A DNA stretch of 64,000 nt from JBELHR01 sp049607205 (GCA_049607205.1 JBMYWH010000010.1:1-64000), one strand, 5' to 3'; shown: positions 42,841 to 51,682, counted from the first letter of the stretch. The notes: a model not told the origin generated them from the sequence alone. A program made the numbers and translations.

Positions 42841-44444
42841 ATAAAAACTTACTCATTTTCTTAAGTTTTGCAGCCTTGATCACCCTCAGTAATTTGGGTT
42901 CATGGGGACTTACAGAAAGTAGTGAAGCTCGTTATGCTGAAATTTCTAAAGAAATGATGGACAATAACGATTGGGTCAACCCTACCTTGTTAAATATCAA
43001 ACATTTCCATAAACCTCCAGTAACCTATTACTTAACCATATTAGGTTATAAAATTTGGGGACAGAATGAATTTGGAGCTCGTTTTTTTATGCAAATAGCA
43101 CTATTATTACAGCTCTTACTAGTATATCAATTGGGTAAATCACTGTTTAAGGATAAGAAATGGGCCTTATCCGCCTCCATGATTTATTTTGCTTTACCAC
43201 TGACGATAATCTCAGTGAGAAACCTTACCACGGATGCTTTTCTAAACACATTTATCCTTGCTAGTATTTATTTTTGGATTCAGTACAATGAAAAACATAA
43301 ATCATACTTTCTTATCTTATTCTACACCTCTCTAGGTTTGATATTTGAAACAAAAGGTCCAGTTGGATTCGTACTGCCATTGGTCTTTATCCTGAGTTAT
43401 AAAATAAGTCAAAAACAAAAAATTAAAATGAACCTCAGCCAAGTTTTAGGATTTCTAGTCTTCCTTGGAATCTCAGCCTCTTGGTATATCGCAGTTCAAA
43501 TAAAAAACCCTCATCTATTAGATTATTTTATCAACCATCAATTAGTGGATCGAGTAGCCTCTGATAGTTTCTCTAGGGCTAAACCTTTCTGGTATTACTT
43601 TGCCTTTACTCCTTTACTTGCTTTTCCTTGGATATTTATCTTCCTTTTTAAAGGAAAGCAGACAGTTCTAAAGATGTGGAACAAGAATTCTTATGAAAAA
43701 GCTTTGATTATTGCCTGTGGAGTTTTCTTTTTTATTCTAAGTTTATCAGCATCAAAACTGCCTCTTTATATACTCCCTATATTTCCATTTATCGCACTAT
43801 TCTCTGCAAGGTTATTACAGGAGTCTAAACAAAACTTTACTTGGCCAATATACGGTTTCATTCTAGTATTCTCTATAGCTATTATAACAGTAGCTCTAAT
43901 CGATATATCTATCAAAATAAGTTTACCTAAAGCGCTTATCATCGGTCTGTCAGGAATTATTATAAGTAGTTGGATCAAGTTCAAAATGGGAAACTTAGGC
44001 AAAGCCCAAAACCTTGTCTTAGGCCTAGTCAATATCAGTTTAATTATCATCAGCTCATTAGTGATTTTCAATGCTAATGAATCTGAATTGAACAGTCCTA
44101 AACCCATGGCTAAATTCATTAAAGAATTAGATTCTTCAAAAACAAAAAACGTCCTAGTGTTTAACGAACTCTTACCGAGCTTAAAGTTCTATTTGAATAG
44201 AGATATAATTACAGTAAACAATGGAAAGTACACCACAGAGAGGGAAATTCAATTTGAAACAAATAAAAACTATCAAGAATATCTAATCAATTATAAAACA
44301 GAAAATGAACGTTTTGAATCACTATTGAATACTCCTAATTCTGTATTGATCATCAAGACAAAAAATAAACTCCTTCCCTCTCTAAGCTCAGGCTTCAATG
44401 CATCCGAGCGATTTGGAAAATTTACCGTCTTCTATAACAAATAA
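42837..44444 (+). CDS. ArnT/PMT-like family 39 glycosyltransferase
   Basis: This 535-residue integral membrane protein has the opening of the ArnT/dolichyl-phosphate mannosyltransferase superfamily: an acidic pair in ESSEARYAEISKEM near residue 28 (the DE/EAR catalytic loop) and HFHKPPVTYYLT near 57. About eleven to twelve membrane helices follow and a ~110-residue C-terminal periplasmic domain. Such enzymes transfer a sugar from a polyprenyl carrier to lipid A, proteins or other envelope targets. It ends the GT2-LAB_N-GT39 operon, closed by a bidirectional terminator. The acceptor is unknown. Confidence 0.9.
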   Translation: MNKNLLIFLSFAALITLSNLGSWGLTESSEARYAEISKEMMDNNDWVNPTLLNIKHFHKPPVTYYLTILGYKIWGQNEFGARFFMQIALLLQLLLVYQLGKSLFKDKKWALSASMIYFALPLTIISVRNLTTDAFLNTFILASIYFWIQYNEKHKSYFLILFYTSLGLIFETKGPVGFVLPLVFILSYKISQKQKIKMNLSQVLGFLVFLGISASWYIAVQIKNPHLLDYFINHQLVDRVASDSFSRAKPFWYYFAFTPLLAFPWIFIFLFKGKQTVLKMWNKNSYEKALIIACGVFFFILSLSASKLPLYILPIFPFIALFSARLLQESKQNFTWPIYGFILVFSIAIITVALIDISIKISLPKALIIGLSGIIISSWIKFKMGNLGKAQNLVLGLVNISLIIISSLVIFNANESELNSPKPMAKFIKELDSSKTKNVLVFNELLPSLKFYLNRDIITVNNGKYTTEREIQFETNKNYQEYLINYKTENERFESLLNTPNSVLIIKTKNKLLPSLSSGFNASERFGKFTVFYNK

Positions 44445-44477
44445 AAAAAAGCGAAACTATTTAGTTTCGCTTTTTTT
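44443..44477. terminator. Bidirectional terminator between the GT39 and PAP2 genes
   Basis: Perfect 9-bp stem GCGAAACTA / TAGTTTCGC (44451-44459 with 44462-44470), eight A on the left and seven T on the right. It overlaps the last codons of the PAP2 gene. Confidence 0.9.
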
Positions 44478-45035
44478 AAAATAATTTAAGATATAACCGC
44501 CAAAGCGTGCAAATAAATATCCGTAGAGTCCCCCAACGATCCAACCTGAGAGCACATCTAAAGGATAGTGTACTCCTAAATAGATTCTACTATAAGAAAC
44601 GAAGAACACCCATAATAACAACAAAAATGCCGGTCCCTTCTTCATACTTAAACAAAGTATAAAGAAAATGGCTACTGCCATAGAATTAGAGGCATGACCG
44701 GAGAAATAACCGTATTTACTAGGACATCCGTAATTTGCTATATCTCTTAGAGCATCCTGCACTCCCGGTTCGTGACAAGGCCTAAATCTCGCTATACCAT
44801 TCTTAAACAAGTTCGCCGTTTGATCCGTAGCAGTAATCTTAAGACAAACCATGGCTAAAAAGACCCATATACATTTACCACACTTTTTAACCAATAGAAA
44901 AATTAGCAAAAGGTATAAGGGAATGGAGCTGTATTTATTGGTAATAAACACCCACAAAGAATCCCAAGACTCCGTACCCAAACCATTTAGATACAACAAT
45001 AACTGGGTATCATAACTTTTTAAAATCTCTATCAT
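44457..45035 (-). CDS. PAP2-family membrane phosphatase
   Basis: This 192-residue inner-membrane protein has the three PAP2 motifs: KNGIARFRP near residue 78, GHA in YFSGHASNSMA near 108 and SRIYLGVHYPLDV near 150, with catalytic histidines in the last two. About six helices. Substrates of the family include undecaprenyl pyrophosphate, phosphatidic acid and phosphatidylglycerol phosphate; the exact one cannot be chosen here. Its start overlaps the stop of the PPIase gene by one base, so it is coupled to the PPIase run. Confidence 0.9.
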   Translation of the reverse strand: MIEILKSYDTQLLLYLNGLGTESWDSLWVFITNKYSSIPLYLLLIFLLVKKCGKCIWVFLAMVCLKITATDQTANLFKNGIARFRPCHEPGVQDALRDIANYGCPSKYGYFSGHASNSMAVAIFFILCLSMKKGPAFLLLLWVFFVSYSRIYLGVHYPLDVLSGWIVGGLYGYLFARFGGYILNYFKKSETK

Positions 45036-46090
45036 TACTTACCTACTTTTACAAGTTTCATATCAAAAATCAAATTTGCCTTAGGTGGAATTAGAGGCAT
45101 CCTTCCCTCTTCACCATAAGCCATATAATAAGGAATGAATAAGACAACTTCACTACCTTCTCTTAAACCTCTTAATCCTTCGGTCCACCCACTTATTAAT
45201 TGGTCTACATCTAAAGTGACACTCAAGGGTCTATTTCTCTTATAAGAACTATCGAAAACCGTTCCATCTTCTAAATATCCCACATAATGAACCTTAAGAG
45301 GCATATTTGACTTAGCCTTGCTACCTTCTCCTTCAACTTTTGTAAAAATCCGAATTCCCTTAGGACTAAGAACCGCCTCAGGGTAATTCATACTACTTAA
45401 AAAATCTTCTTTCTTTTTTTCATAAGCTGCCATATCTTCCAACTCCTTTTGATTCAATGAATCAATTGCTCTTTGAAAGCTCTCAGCAGCGTTATAACGC
45501 AATGCGTCTTTTCCTTGTCTTATGATTACAAGTTTCTGTAAAGTATCATTTTGAACAATAGAATCCACCACATTCTGCCCTAGCTTTACTTGACCAAAAA
45601 CAGTATGTCTACCATTGAGCCATGGAGTAGCTTTATGGGTAATAAAGAATTGCGATCCATTTGAATCGGGCCCTGAGTTTGCCATAGATAAAACTCCAGG
45701 TCCATCGTGCTTGTATTTAAGCTTCTTAGCTTCTTTGATAAATTCGTCTGCAAATTTATATCCCGGATGTCCTAATCCTGTAGCTGTCCTATCACCTCCT
45801 TGAATCATAAAATCTGGAATAACACGATGAAAAACAGTTTGATCATAATATGGTATTCCCTTTAGAGAATCGACAACCATAGGGTTACTTCCTTCAGACA
45901 GAGAAACAAAATTCCCAACAGTTAAGGGCAGATCTTCATAAAACAATTCAGAAACGATTATTCCCTTATTGGTATGAAATTCAGCAAATAATCCTGGTCC
46001 TAAATCGTCATATTTGTATTCCTCACAAGAAACAAGAAGTGCCAGTATAAATACTGGCACTATAGATTTTAAAGCTTTAAAAGGCTTCAT
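45035..46090 (-). CDS. Two-domain peptidyl-prolyl isomerase: cyclophilin plus FKBP lipoprotein
   Basis: This 351-residue lipoprotein (lipobox ALLVSC, Cys22) fuses two unrelated PPIase folds. Residues about 35-180 are a cyclophilin with FHRVIPDFMIQGGD and SQFFITHKATPWLNG, keeping the catalytic arginine and the phenylalanine pocket. A charged helix (about 180-235) follows. Residues about 255-350 are an FKBP with VHYVGYLEDGTVFDSS and the ISGWTEGLRGLREGSEV core. It should assist folding of exported proteins. ATG 46090 is chosen; an upstream ATG adds nine residues. It lies 4 bases past the stop of the FKBP gene. Confidence 0.92.
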   Translation of the reverse strand: MKPFKALKSIVPVFILALLVSCEEYKYDDLGPGLFAEFHTNKGIIVSELFYEDLPLTVGNFVSLSEGSNPMVVDSLKGIPYYDQTVFHRVIPDFMIQGGDRTATGLGHPGYKFADEFIKEAKKLKYKHDGPGVLSMANSGPDSNGSQFFITHKATPWLNGRHTVFGQVKLGQNVVDSIVQNDTLQKLVIIRQGKDALRYNAAESFQRAIDSLNQKELEDMAAYEKKKEDFLSSMNYPEAVLSPKGIRIFTKVEGEGSKAKSNMPLKVHYVGYLEDGTVFDSSYKRNRPLSVTLDVDQLISGWTEGLRGLREGSEVVLFIPYYMAYGEEGRMPLIPPKANLIFDMKLVKVGK

Positions 46091-46094
46091 AGTA

Positions 46095-47144
46095 TTAGTT
46101 TGCTTTGAACAATTCAACTTCGAATACTAAAGGCATAAATGGCTTAATTGCACTTCCTGGTCTAGGTGTTGCTCCATAAGCCAATTCTTGAGGAATATAA
46201 AACTTATAAACTGCCCCCTCGTCCATCAATTGGATTCCTTCAGTCCATCCTTTAACTACTTGGTTTAAACCAAATGTAGAAGTTTCTCCTCTTGCTCTGG
46301 AAGAATCAAATACCTCTCCTTCTGGTGTTGTTCCCACATAATGAACCTCAACTTGCGCTGCAGGACCATTTGGTCTAACTCCATTACCTTCTTTAATAAT
46401 TTCGTACTGCAATCCAGAATCAGTAACGATCACACCTTCTCTCTTCGCATTCTCAGCAAGAAATTCTAAGCCCGCAGCTTTAACATCTGCATATTCTTTT
46501 TCAGCTTTAGCAATTGCCTCCTCGCGTTGTGCTTTCATGTCTTCCATACGTTTATCATTCATATAAGACTGAATAAAAGGTCCACAATCATCAGCTTGCA
46601 TAAGTCTCTGTCCTTCTTCTGGACCTTGCTTATATCCTTGGTAGAACAAATCATACTCCAATTCCGGAACCATTTTTTGAACACTAGCATATAAATTCAT
46701 TCCAACACTATAACTCAATGAATCCGTTGCATTTCCAAGTTTGGACTGTCCTGACTTAAAAATCCCAACTGGTTCTTCTTCCTCCTCAGGAGCAACATAT
46801 TCCACTCCTTCTGCTTGAGCTGCTAATCGAGCTTGTTGCTCTTGCATACGCTTCGCTTGTTTATTTGAAAAATATCCTCTCAAATACCCAGGAGCCTCTT
46901 CAAGAGAGATTTTTAAAGCATCCGGATTTTCATCCAAATCAGCTTCTTTAGAATCTTTAACCCCTTGTAAAAAGGCATCTCCATTTACATTTTCAAAATT
47001 TTTAGGAAGATTGATTGAAGTATCAACACCCAATGCATAACTCAAAGAATCTACTTTAGTATCTAAATGATCTACTTCAGGATTTGAAGAACAACTAGCC
47101 ATTCCGATGGCAAGTCCCATTCCTAACAAATACGTTTTTTTCAT
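46095..47144 (-). CDS. FKBP-type peptidyl-prolyl isomerase lipoprotein with repeated N-terminal domain
   Basis: This 349-residue lipoprotein (lipobox GMASC, Cys18) has two copies of the FKBP_N motif: KVDSLSYALGVD near residue 30 and ATDSLSYSVGMN near 139, each followed by a helix with F.QG.K. A Lys/Glu-rich helix precedes the C-terminal FKBP domain (about 245-349) with VHYVGTTPEGEVFDSS and VKGWTEGIQLMDEG. FKBP_N regions mediate dimerisation in FkpA/Mip. The doubled N-terminal unit could give an internal pseudo-dimer. Part of the gldI-linked PPIase run. Confidence 0.92.
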   Translation of the reverse strand: MKKTYLLGMGLAIGMASCSSNPEVDHLDTKVDSLSYALGVDTSINLPKNFENVNGDAFLQGVKDSKEADLDENPDALKISLEEAPGYLRGYFSNKQAKRMQEQQARLAAQAEGVEYVAPEEEEEPVGIFKSGQSKLGNATDSLSYSVGMNLYASVQKMVPELEYDLFYQGYKQGPEEGQRLMQADDCGPFIQSYMNDKRMEDMKAQREEAIAKAEKEYADVKAAGLEFLAENAKREGVIVTDSGLQYEIIKEGNGVRPNGPAAQVEVHYVGTTPEGEVFDSSRARGETSTFGLNQVVKGWTEGIQLMDEGAVYKFYIPQELAYGATPRPGSAIKPFMPLVFEVELFKAN

Positions 47145-47146
47145 GT

Positions 47147-47680
47147 TTATTTTATATCAATTAATTTTAATTTAACAATTATCGGAGTATTCGCTCCAAT
47201 CTTATTTCCATCTCCCATTAGACCATAGGCCTTATAAGATGGCAAGATAACTTCAGCTTCTTCTCCTTTACTCATTGTAGCCAAAGCCTCAATCAAACCA
47301 ATAATTCCATCTTCCTGTCCTAAAACTAATTCTTGAATAGAGCTAGAACCTTCCTCATCGGTATAAAGAGCCTGGTCAGCTAAAGTATAAAACTCTGACT
47401 GAAACACAACTATCTGACCAATTTTTGGAAAAGTTTTCTCATCTCCTGCTAAAGAAATGTATTTATAAAAACCCAATGGATATAACTCGTAATTCTTATG
47501 TTGCTCCAGTGACAATTTGTGATCAATTACAAGTTTCTGTCTATTAACAATTTCCTTATTAAAATCAACAGATTTAGTTATGGAGCTACTACTTGATTTA
47601 TTCAATGGCCCCCTAGGCACAGGTTTATCACAAGAATATATAAGTAGTACAAGTAAAGATAATATCAATCTAGCCTTCAT
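47147..47680 (-). CDS. gldI: Gliding-motility-associated FKBP lipoprotein GldI-like
   Basis: This 177-residue lipoprotein (lipobox LLIYSC, Cys17) has one C-terminal FKBP-like domain (about 85-175; SKGEEAEVILPSYKAYGLMGDG) and a ~60-residue N-terminal region. GldI is a periplasmic PPIase needed for gliding in Flavobacterium, probably folding parts of the motility/type IX secretion machine. The call rests on domain layout, size and position between nrnA and an FKBP gene, which as I recall matches the flavobacterial arrangement. No other gld or spr gene is in the window, so motility itself is not shown. It overlaps the nrnA end by 11 bases. Confidence 0.72.
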   Translation of the reverse strand: MKARLILSLLVLLIYSCDKPVPRGPLNKSSSSSITKSVDFNKEIVNRQKLVIDHKLSLEQHKNYELYPLGFYKYISLAGDEKTFPKIGQIVVFQSEFYTLADQALYTDEEGSSSIQELVLGQEDGIIGLIEALATMSKGEEAEVILPSYKAYGLMGDGNKIGANTPIIVKLKLIDIK

Positions 47681-48701
47681 AGCTTTTCTGAATTTCAGAT
47701 TTATGTTGTTCTACCAGTTCTACGAATCGTTTTGCTGTAGCCTCCAGACTCTCAGTAGATCGACCTCCTGAGGCATTGTCATGTCCTCCACCATTAAAAT
47801 ATGCCCTAGCAAATTTATTCACAGAAAAACTTCCTTTTGATCTAAATGAAATCTTGATAATTCCTTGAGGAATATCTTCGATAAAAATAGCTGCCATAGT
47901 CACGCCCTTGACTGAAAGAGCATAATTAACAACTCCTTCGGTATCTCCTTTCTGGAAATTATGAGCTCGAAGTTCTTCATCAGATAAGCAAATATAGGCC
48001 GTATGACAATCTACCAATATTTTCATATTTGATAGAGACTGCCCCAATAATTGAAGACGATTATATGAATTTTGATCAAAAACTAAATTGTGTATTCTAG
48101 CATTATCTGCTCCTCTATCTATTAGATCAGCAATAACCCTATGAGTGGTGCTGGTAGTAGAAGGAAATTTAAAGGAACCTGTATCAGTCATAATCCCTGT
48201 GTATAAACAGGTCGCAACATCTGCATCTATCGACTCTAATGCTTTTAAGCGCTCAATAAAATGGAAAGCCATTTGACAGGTTGCACAAATAGAAGTATCG
48301 GAATACATCATCTCAGTTATAGGATCTGGAGCTTGATGATGATCAATCATCACAAATTGAGTATCTAGAGATTCAAGCTTAGCCCCCATTACATCCCCAA
48401 CTCGATGAAATGCATTAAAATCAAGAAGAAAAACTAAGTCTGCTTCTTCTAAAGCCTTAACACTTTGTCTATTCTGTTTTTCAAAATTATAGACCTGATC
48501 AACACCAGGCATCCACTTCAAAAAATCAGGTATTTCATTAGGTAAAACAACCTGAGTTCTATGCCCTAGATTTTTTAAAAATTTAGACATTCCCAAGGAG
48601 GACCCCATAGCATCTCCATCCGGATTTCTATGCGGTATTAAAACAATATTCTTAGGAGTTGACAATTGCAACTTTAAGTTCTCAAAAACTGAATTTTCCA
48701 T
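47670..48701 (-). CDS. nrnA: Bifunctional oligoribonuclease / PAP phosphatase, DHH family
   Basis: NrnA degrades 2-5 nt RNA fragments and dephosphorylates 3'-phosphoadenosine 5'-phosphate. The 343-residue cytoplasmic protein has the DHH-family motifs NPDGDAMGSS near residue 26, DFNAFHRVGD near 95, the DHH motif IDHHQAPD near 118 and the DHHA1 GGGHDNASGG near 309 in the C-terminal substrate domain. It is the first gene of the gldI run; its end overlaps gldI by 11 bases. Confidence 0.93.
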   Translation of the reverse strand: MENSVFENLKLQLSTPKNIVLIPHRNPDGDAMGSSLGMSKFLKNLGHRTQVVLPNEIPDFLKWMPGVDQVYNFEKQNRQSVKALEEADLVFLLDFNAFHRVGDVMGAKLESLDTQFVMIDHHQAPDPITEMMYSDTSICATCQMAFHFIERLKALESIDADVATCLYTGIMTDTGSFKFPSTTSTTHRVIADLIDRGADNARIHNLVFDQNSYNRLQLLGQSLSNMKILVDCHTAYICLSDEELRAHNFQKGDTEGVVNYALSVKGVTMAAIFIEDIPQGIIKISFRSKGSFSVNKFARAYFNGGGHDNASGGRSTESLEATAKRFVELVEQHKSEIQKSYEG

Positions 48702-48751
48702 AGAATGCGAATATACATAATATAAAACTTACGATTTTAAATTAATGCTTA

Positions 48752-48759
48752 TATCTTTG
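48752..48759 (+). promoter_or_regulatory. -7 promoter element for the PhoD-like gene (TATCTTTG)
   Basis: Exact TAnnTTTG, 24 bases upstream of the start at 48784. Confidence 0.55.
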
Positions 48760-48783
48760 TAAACGATTGTTAATATATACACC

Positions 48784-49797
48784 ATGAAAAAAACGCTTAT
48801 CCTAGTCCTAATAGTGATTACCATGATATCTTGTAAGGAAGAAAAAAAAGAATTCAGAAGTGATTTCACCCTGTCTTTTGGTTCCTGCAACAATCAATTA
48901 TTAGCAAATCCTTTCTGGCAACAATTAGAACAAGAAAATCCCGATGTGTGGATATGGGGTGGTGATATAATTTATTCAGATACGGAAGATATGAGTTTTT
49001 TAGAGTCTAATTACAGACTTCAGAAAGAGCATATGGACTATAAATCCTTTATTAAAAACAGACCTGTTTTAGCTACCTGGGATGACCATGATTATGGTAT
49101 TAATGATGGAGGAGCAGAATACGAACAAAAATGGGTCTCTCAACAATTGTTCTTAGACTTTCTTGACATCCCTCAAAATAGTCCAAAAAGAAAACAAAAA
49201 GGAGTTTACACTTCGCAAGATTTCAAAGTTGATCAACATGAAATTAAAATTATTGTACTTGATGGACGATATTTTAGATCTGAATTAAAAGAAGATCCAA
49301 GTGGTCAGAAGAGATATATTCCTGACTTTGATGATTCAAAAACAATGCTTGGAAAAACCCAATGGGCTTGGCTCAAAAATGAATTGAATAAGTCTCAAGC
49401 AGATTTCAACATCATTATTTCCTCTGTACAATTTCTTTCTGACCAACACGGTTTTGAAAGTTGGGGGAACTTTCCACTTGAGCAACAAAAATTAGAAAGT
49501 TTGATTTCCCTAAGTCAAGCAAAAAACTGTATCATACTTTCGGGAGATCGTCATATTTCTGAATTCTCGAAAAAAGAGGTTCCAGGACTCTCCTATCCTT
49601 TAGTAGATTTCACTTCTAGTGGAATGACTCATAGTTATGAGGGATTTAAAGGAGAAGAAAACCCATATAGGATGGGTCAAGTAGTTCCTAAAAAATCATA
49701 CGGAATCTTAGAATTCAACTTTGAAGATAATAAAGTCTTAATGAAAATCAGAGGAGAACAAAACCAAACACTTGAACAACAGCTTATTCAGTATTAA
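48784..49797 (+). CDS. PhoD-like metallophosphatase lipoprotein
   Basis: This 337-residue exported lipoprotein (lipobox MISC, Cys17) fits the alkaline phosphatase D family. It has FGSCNNQ near residue 33, WIWGGDIIYSD near 58 with the metal-binding aspartate, the WDDHDYGINDGG motif near 99, and GDRHISEFS near 255. PhoD-type enzymes are phosphodiesterases or phospholipases. It is smaller than Bacillus PhoD and lacks the long N-terminal domain, as is common in Bacteroidota. It is the first of two same-strand genes; the repeat protein starts 38 bases downstream. Confidence 0.88.
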   Translation: MKKTLILVLIVITMISCKEEKKEFRSDFTLSFGSCNNQLLANPFWQQLEQENPDVWIWGGDIIYSDTEDMSFLESNYRLQKEHMDYKSFIKNRPVLATWDDHDYGINDGGAEYEQKWVSQQLFLDFLDIPQNSPKRKQKGVYTSQDFKVDQHEIKIIVLDGRYFRSELKEDPSGQKRYIPDFDDSKTMLGKTQWAWLKNELNKSQADFNIIISSVQFLSDQHGFESWGNFPLEQQKLESLISLSQAKNCIILSGDRHISEFSKKEVPGLSYPLVDFTSSGMTHSYEGFKGEENPYRMGQVVPKKSYGILEFNFEDNKVLMKIRGEQNQTLEQQLIQY

Positions 49798-49835
49798 TTT
49801 TTTATATTTACTTGCTAACCACCAAACCAAAGTAA

Positions 49836-51134
49836 ATGAGAAGTCTTATAGCTGCTTTGCTTCTAACTGTTTTCAATTTATGGGTCCTACCAGCCCAAAA
49901 CTTTTTCACTGCCCAATGGGAGTCTTCAGGGATCTCATATGAAGTATTTATATTAGGAAGCGACGATGAAACTCCTATAGTTACTGCGCGAGTCCAATAC
50001 CATAATGGAGAAATTTTAAAAGTTGTAGAATACGACCTTAGTTTAGAGGAAGGTGAAACCTTAGAAGGAAGAACTTATGCGGGACTTATAGGATCAAATC
50101 CAAGATTAGTCTATCCAAAAAATTCTAACTTAAACGTCAATTACAGCCCTGACAGTTTTTATTTTTTCGACGATGAAACCGAATTAGATCAGGATATTCC
50201 GATACCCTACACTGCCGATGCTAATGAAGAGTACGCAAATGGTCTACCCGTAAATCTTAGAAAAGTTGACTCTTGGAAAACTTTAGAAGAAGAGGATCTT
50301 ACTGATGATTTCCTTTATGAATTTTACGACAGAGACGAAAAGGAATATTTAGCTTATGTTTATATACCTCCCAGTACTGAAACATCTAAAGAATACGAAA
50401 GTAGCAGTAGTTCCTTTACAGAAACTAAATCAAAATGGCATGTTACCATGACCAAATATACAAACCTACATTCTCAATCATGGAAAAGAGAAGAGACCTT
50501 CCCTAAAAGTTGGATTTCAGACAAATGGGATGAAGGAAAACACATCACAAGTGTAGGTTATGGAAATGGAGAGTGGGCAATAGCCATGTCAAAAGGGAGT
50601 GGCTACAGTAATCAATCCTGGAAAACCTCAAGTACTTGGCCCGAAGACTGGATCAAGACAAATTGGAATAAAGGAAAGGCAATTACCTCGGTTTCTTATG
50701 GAAATGGTCTTTTTGCACTGGTGATGTCAGAACATGCAGATTATGATCATCAAGCCTATAAAATCTCATCCGAAATACCTGCGGATTGGATCTCCGATCG
50801 GATTGATCAAAGGAATGAGGCTGTATCTTCTGTGGCACACACCGGATCTCAATGGGTGTTGGTTACAACAAGTGGACTTAACAAAAACAGTCATAGTCAA
50901 GTTTATTTGGATTTTGATTATTATCCAGAATACTGGATATCTGAAAAACAAGATAAAGACTATCATATTAAAGCAATGGCATACGGAAATGGCACATGGC
51001 TAGTCTTTATGCATAATAATACAGGTTTTGGAAGTCAAACCCAAAAACACAACGAGATCTTTCCAAACTCCTGGATTTCGGAAAAATGGGATCAAGATTA
51101 TAAAATTACTCATATGACTTACGGTAAAGAGTAA
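49836..51134 (+). CDS. Secreted five-repeat protein (DUF7477-like repeats)
   Basis: This 432-residue exported protein has a signal peptide (about 1-20, ending LPAQ). A unique strand-rich domain (about 21-185) and a Ser-rich linker (EYESSSSS near 188) come next, then five tandem repeats of 46-48 residues: 200-245, 246-291, 292-338, 339-386, 387-432. The consensus is W-x-[VL]-x-M-[ST] ... Q-x-[WY]-K ... P-x-x-WI-S-[DE]-[KR] ... I-[TS]-x-[VM]-x-YGNG. Similar repeats occur, from memory, after the kinase domain of plant casein-kinase-like proteins (DUF7477). The protein ends exactly at a repeat boundary. The function is unknown; no type IX sorting domain is seen. Confidence 0.78.
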   Translation: MRSLIAALLLTVFNLWVLPAQNFFTAQWESSGISYEVFILGSDDETPIVTARVQYHNGEILKVVEYDLSLEEGETLEGRTYAGLIGSNPRLVYPKNSNLNVNYSPDSFYFFDDETELDQDIPIPYTADANEEYANGLPVNLRKVDSWKTLEEEDLTDDFLYEFYDRDEKEYLAYVYIPPSTETSKEYESSSSSFTETKSKWHVTMTKYTNLHSQSWKREETFPKSWISDKWDEGKHITSVGYGNGEWAIAMSKGSGYSNQSWKTSSTWPEDWIKTNWNKGKAITSVSYGNGLFALVMSEHADYDHQAYKISSEIPADWISDRIDQRNEAVSSVAHTGSQWVLVTTSGLNKNSHSQVYLDFDYYPEYWISEKQDKDYHIKAMAYGNGTWLVFMHNNTGFGSQTQKHNEIFPNSWISEKWDQDYKITHMTYGKE

Positions 51135-51151
51135 GTAATCAGGGCTTTTAT

Positions 51152-51180
51152 TTGAAAAGTTCAAAATTTAAGTATATTTG
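51152..51180 (+). promoter_or_regulatory. Complete Bacteroidota promoter of ndk (TTG-N18-TATATTTG)
   Basis: TTG at 51152-51154 and TATATTTG at 51173-51180 are 18 bases apart, within the usual 17-23. The ndk ATG is 29 bases further. Confidence 0.78.
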
Positions 51181-51209
51181 CGCCAAATTAAATCTGAAAA
51201 AAACAAATA

Positions 51210-51629
51210 ATGGCAACAAACAGAACGTTCACCATGCTTAAGCCTGATTCAGTAGAAAAAGGAAATATTGGTGCAATTCTAGACAAAATCAACGCAGCAG
51301 GTTTTAGAATCGTAGCGATGAAATTAACTCAATTAACTAAGAGAGATGCTGAAGAATTTTATGCAATCCACAACGAAAGACCATTTTTCGGAGAATTAGT
51401 TGAGTACATGACAAGAGGACCAATCGTATCTGCAATTTTAGAGAAAGAAAATGCAGTTGAAGATTTTAGAGCTTTAATTGGAGCTACAAACCCTCAAGAT
51501 GCAGCTGAAGGAACTATTCGTAAAATGTTTGCTACTTCTATTAGTGAAAATGCAGTACACGGATCAGATTCAGATGAAAATGCTGAGATTGAAAGTAACT
51601 TCCACTTTTCAGGAAGAGAGATGTTCTAA
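51210..51629 (+). CDS. ndk: Nucleoside diphosphate kinase
   Basis: Ndk moves the gamma phosphate of ATP to other (d)NDPs by a phosphohistidine intermediate. The 139-residue protein has TFTMLKPDSVEKG at the start, the RPFFGELVEYMTRGP segment, and the active-site histidine in NAVHGSDSDENA near residue 115. Length is normal. It has its own promoter and a bidirectional terminator, so it is a one-gene unit. Confidence 0.97.
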   Translation: MATNRTFTMLKPDSVEKGNIGAILDKINAAGFRIVAMKLTQLTKRDAEEFYAIHNERPFFGELVEYMTRGPIVSAILEKENAVEDFRALIGATNPQDAAEGTIRKMFATSISENAVHGSDSDENAEIESNFHFSGREMF

Positions 51630-51647
51630 GATCATCTCAAATAATAT

Positions 51648-51682
51648 AAAAAAAGCCTGCTCCATTTGGAACAGGCTTTTTT
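51648..51682. terminator. Bidirectional terminator between ndk and the DUF721 gene
   Basis: Stem GCCTG-C-TCC / GGA-A-CAGGC with one mismatch and a 4-nt loop, flanked by A and T runs. Confidence 0.87.

Noticed and set aside
40455..44444. MeaB as part of the glycan-lipid operon
   Set aside because: MeaB ends 29 bases before the GT2 gene, whereas the three glycan genes overlap. The MeaB role in B12 enzymes is well known, so the adjacency is probably incidental.
49836..51134. Truncated gene because the last repeat lacks a closing strand
   Set aside because: The end falls exactly at the repeat boundary, the first repeat begins with the missing strand, and the frame shows no disruption; circular closure is more likely than truncation.
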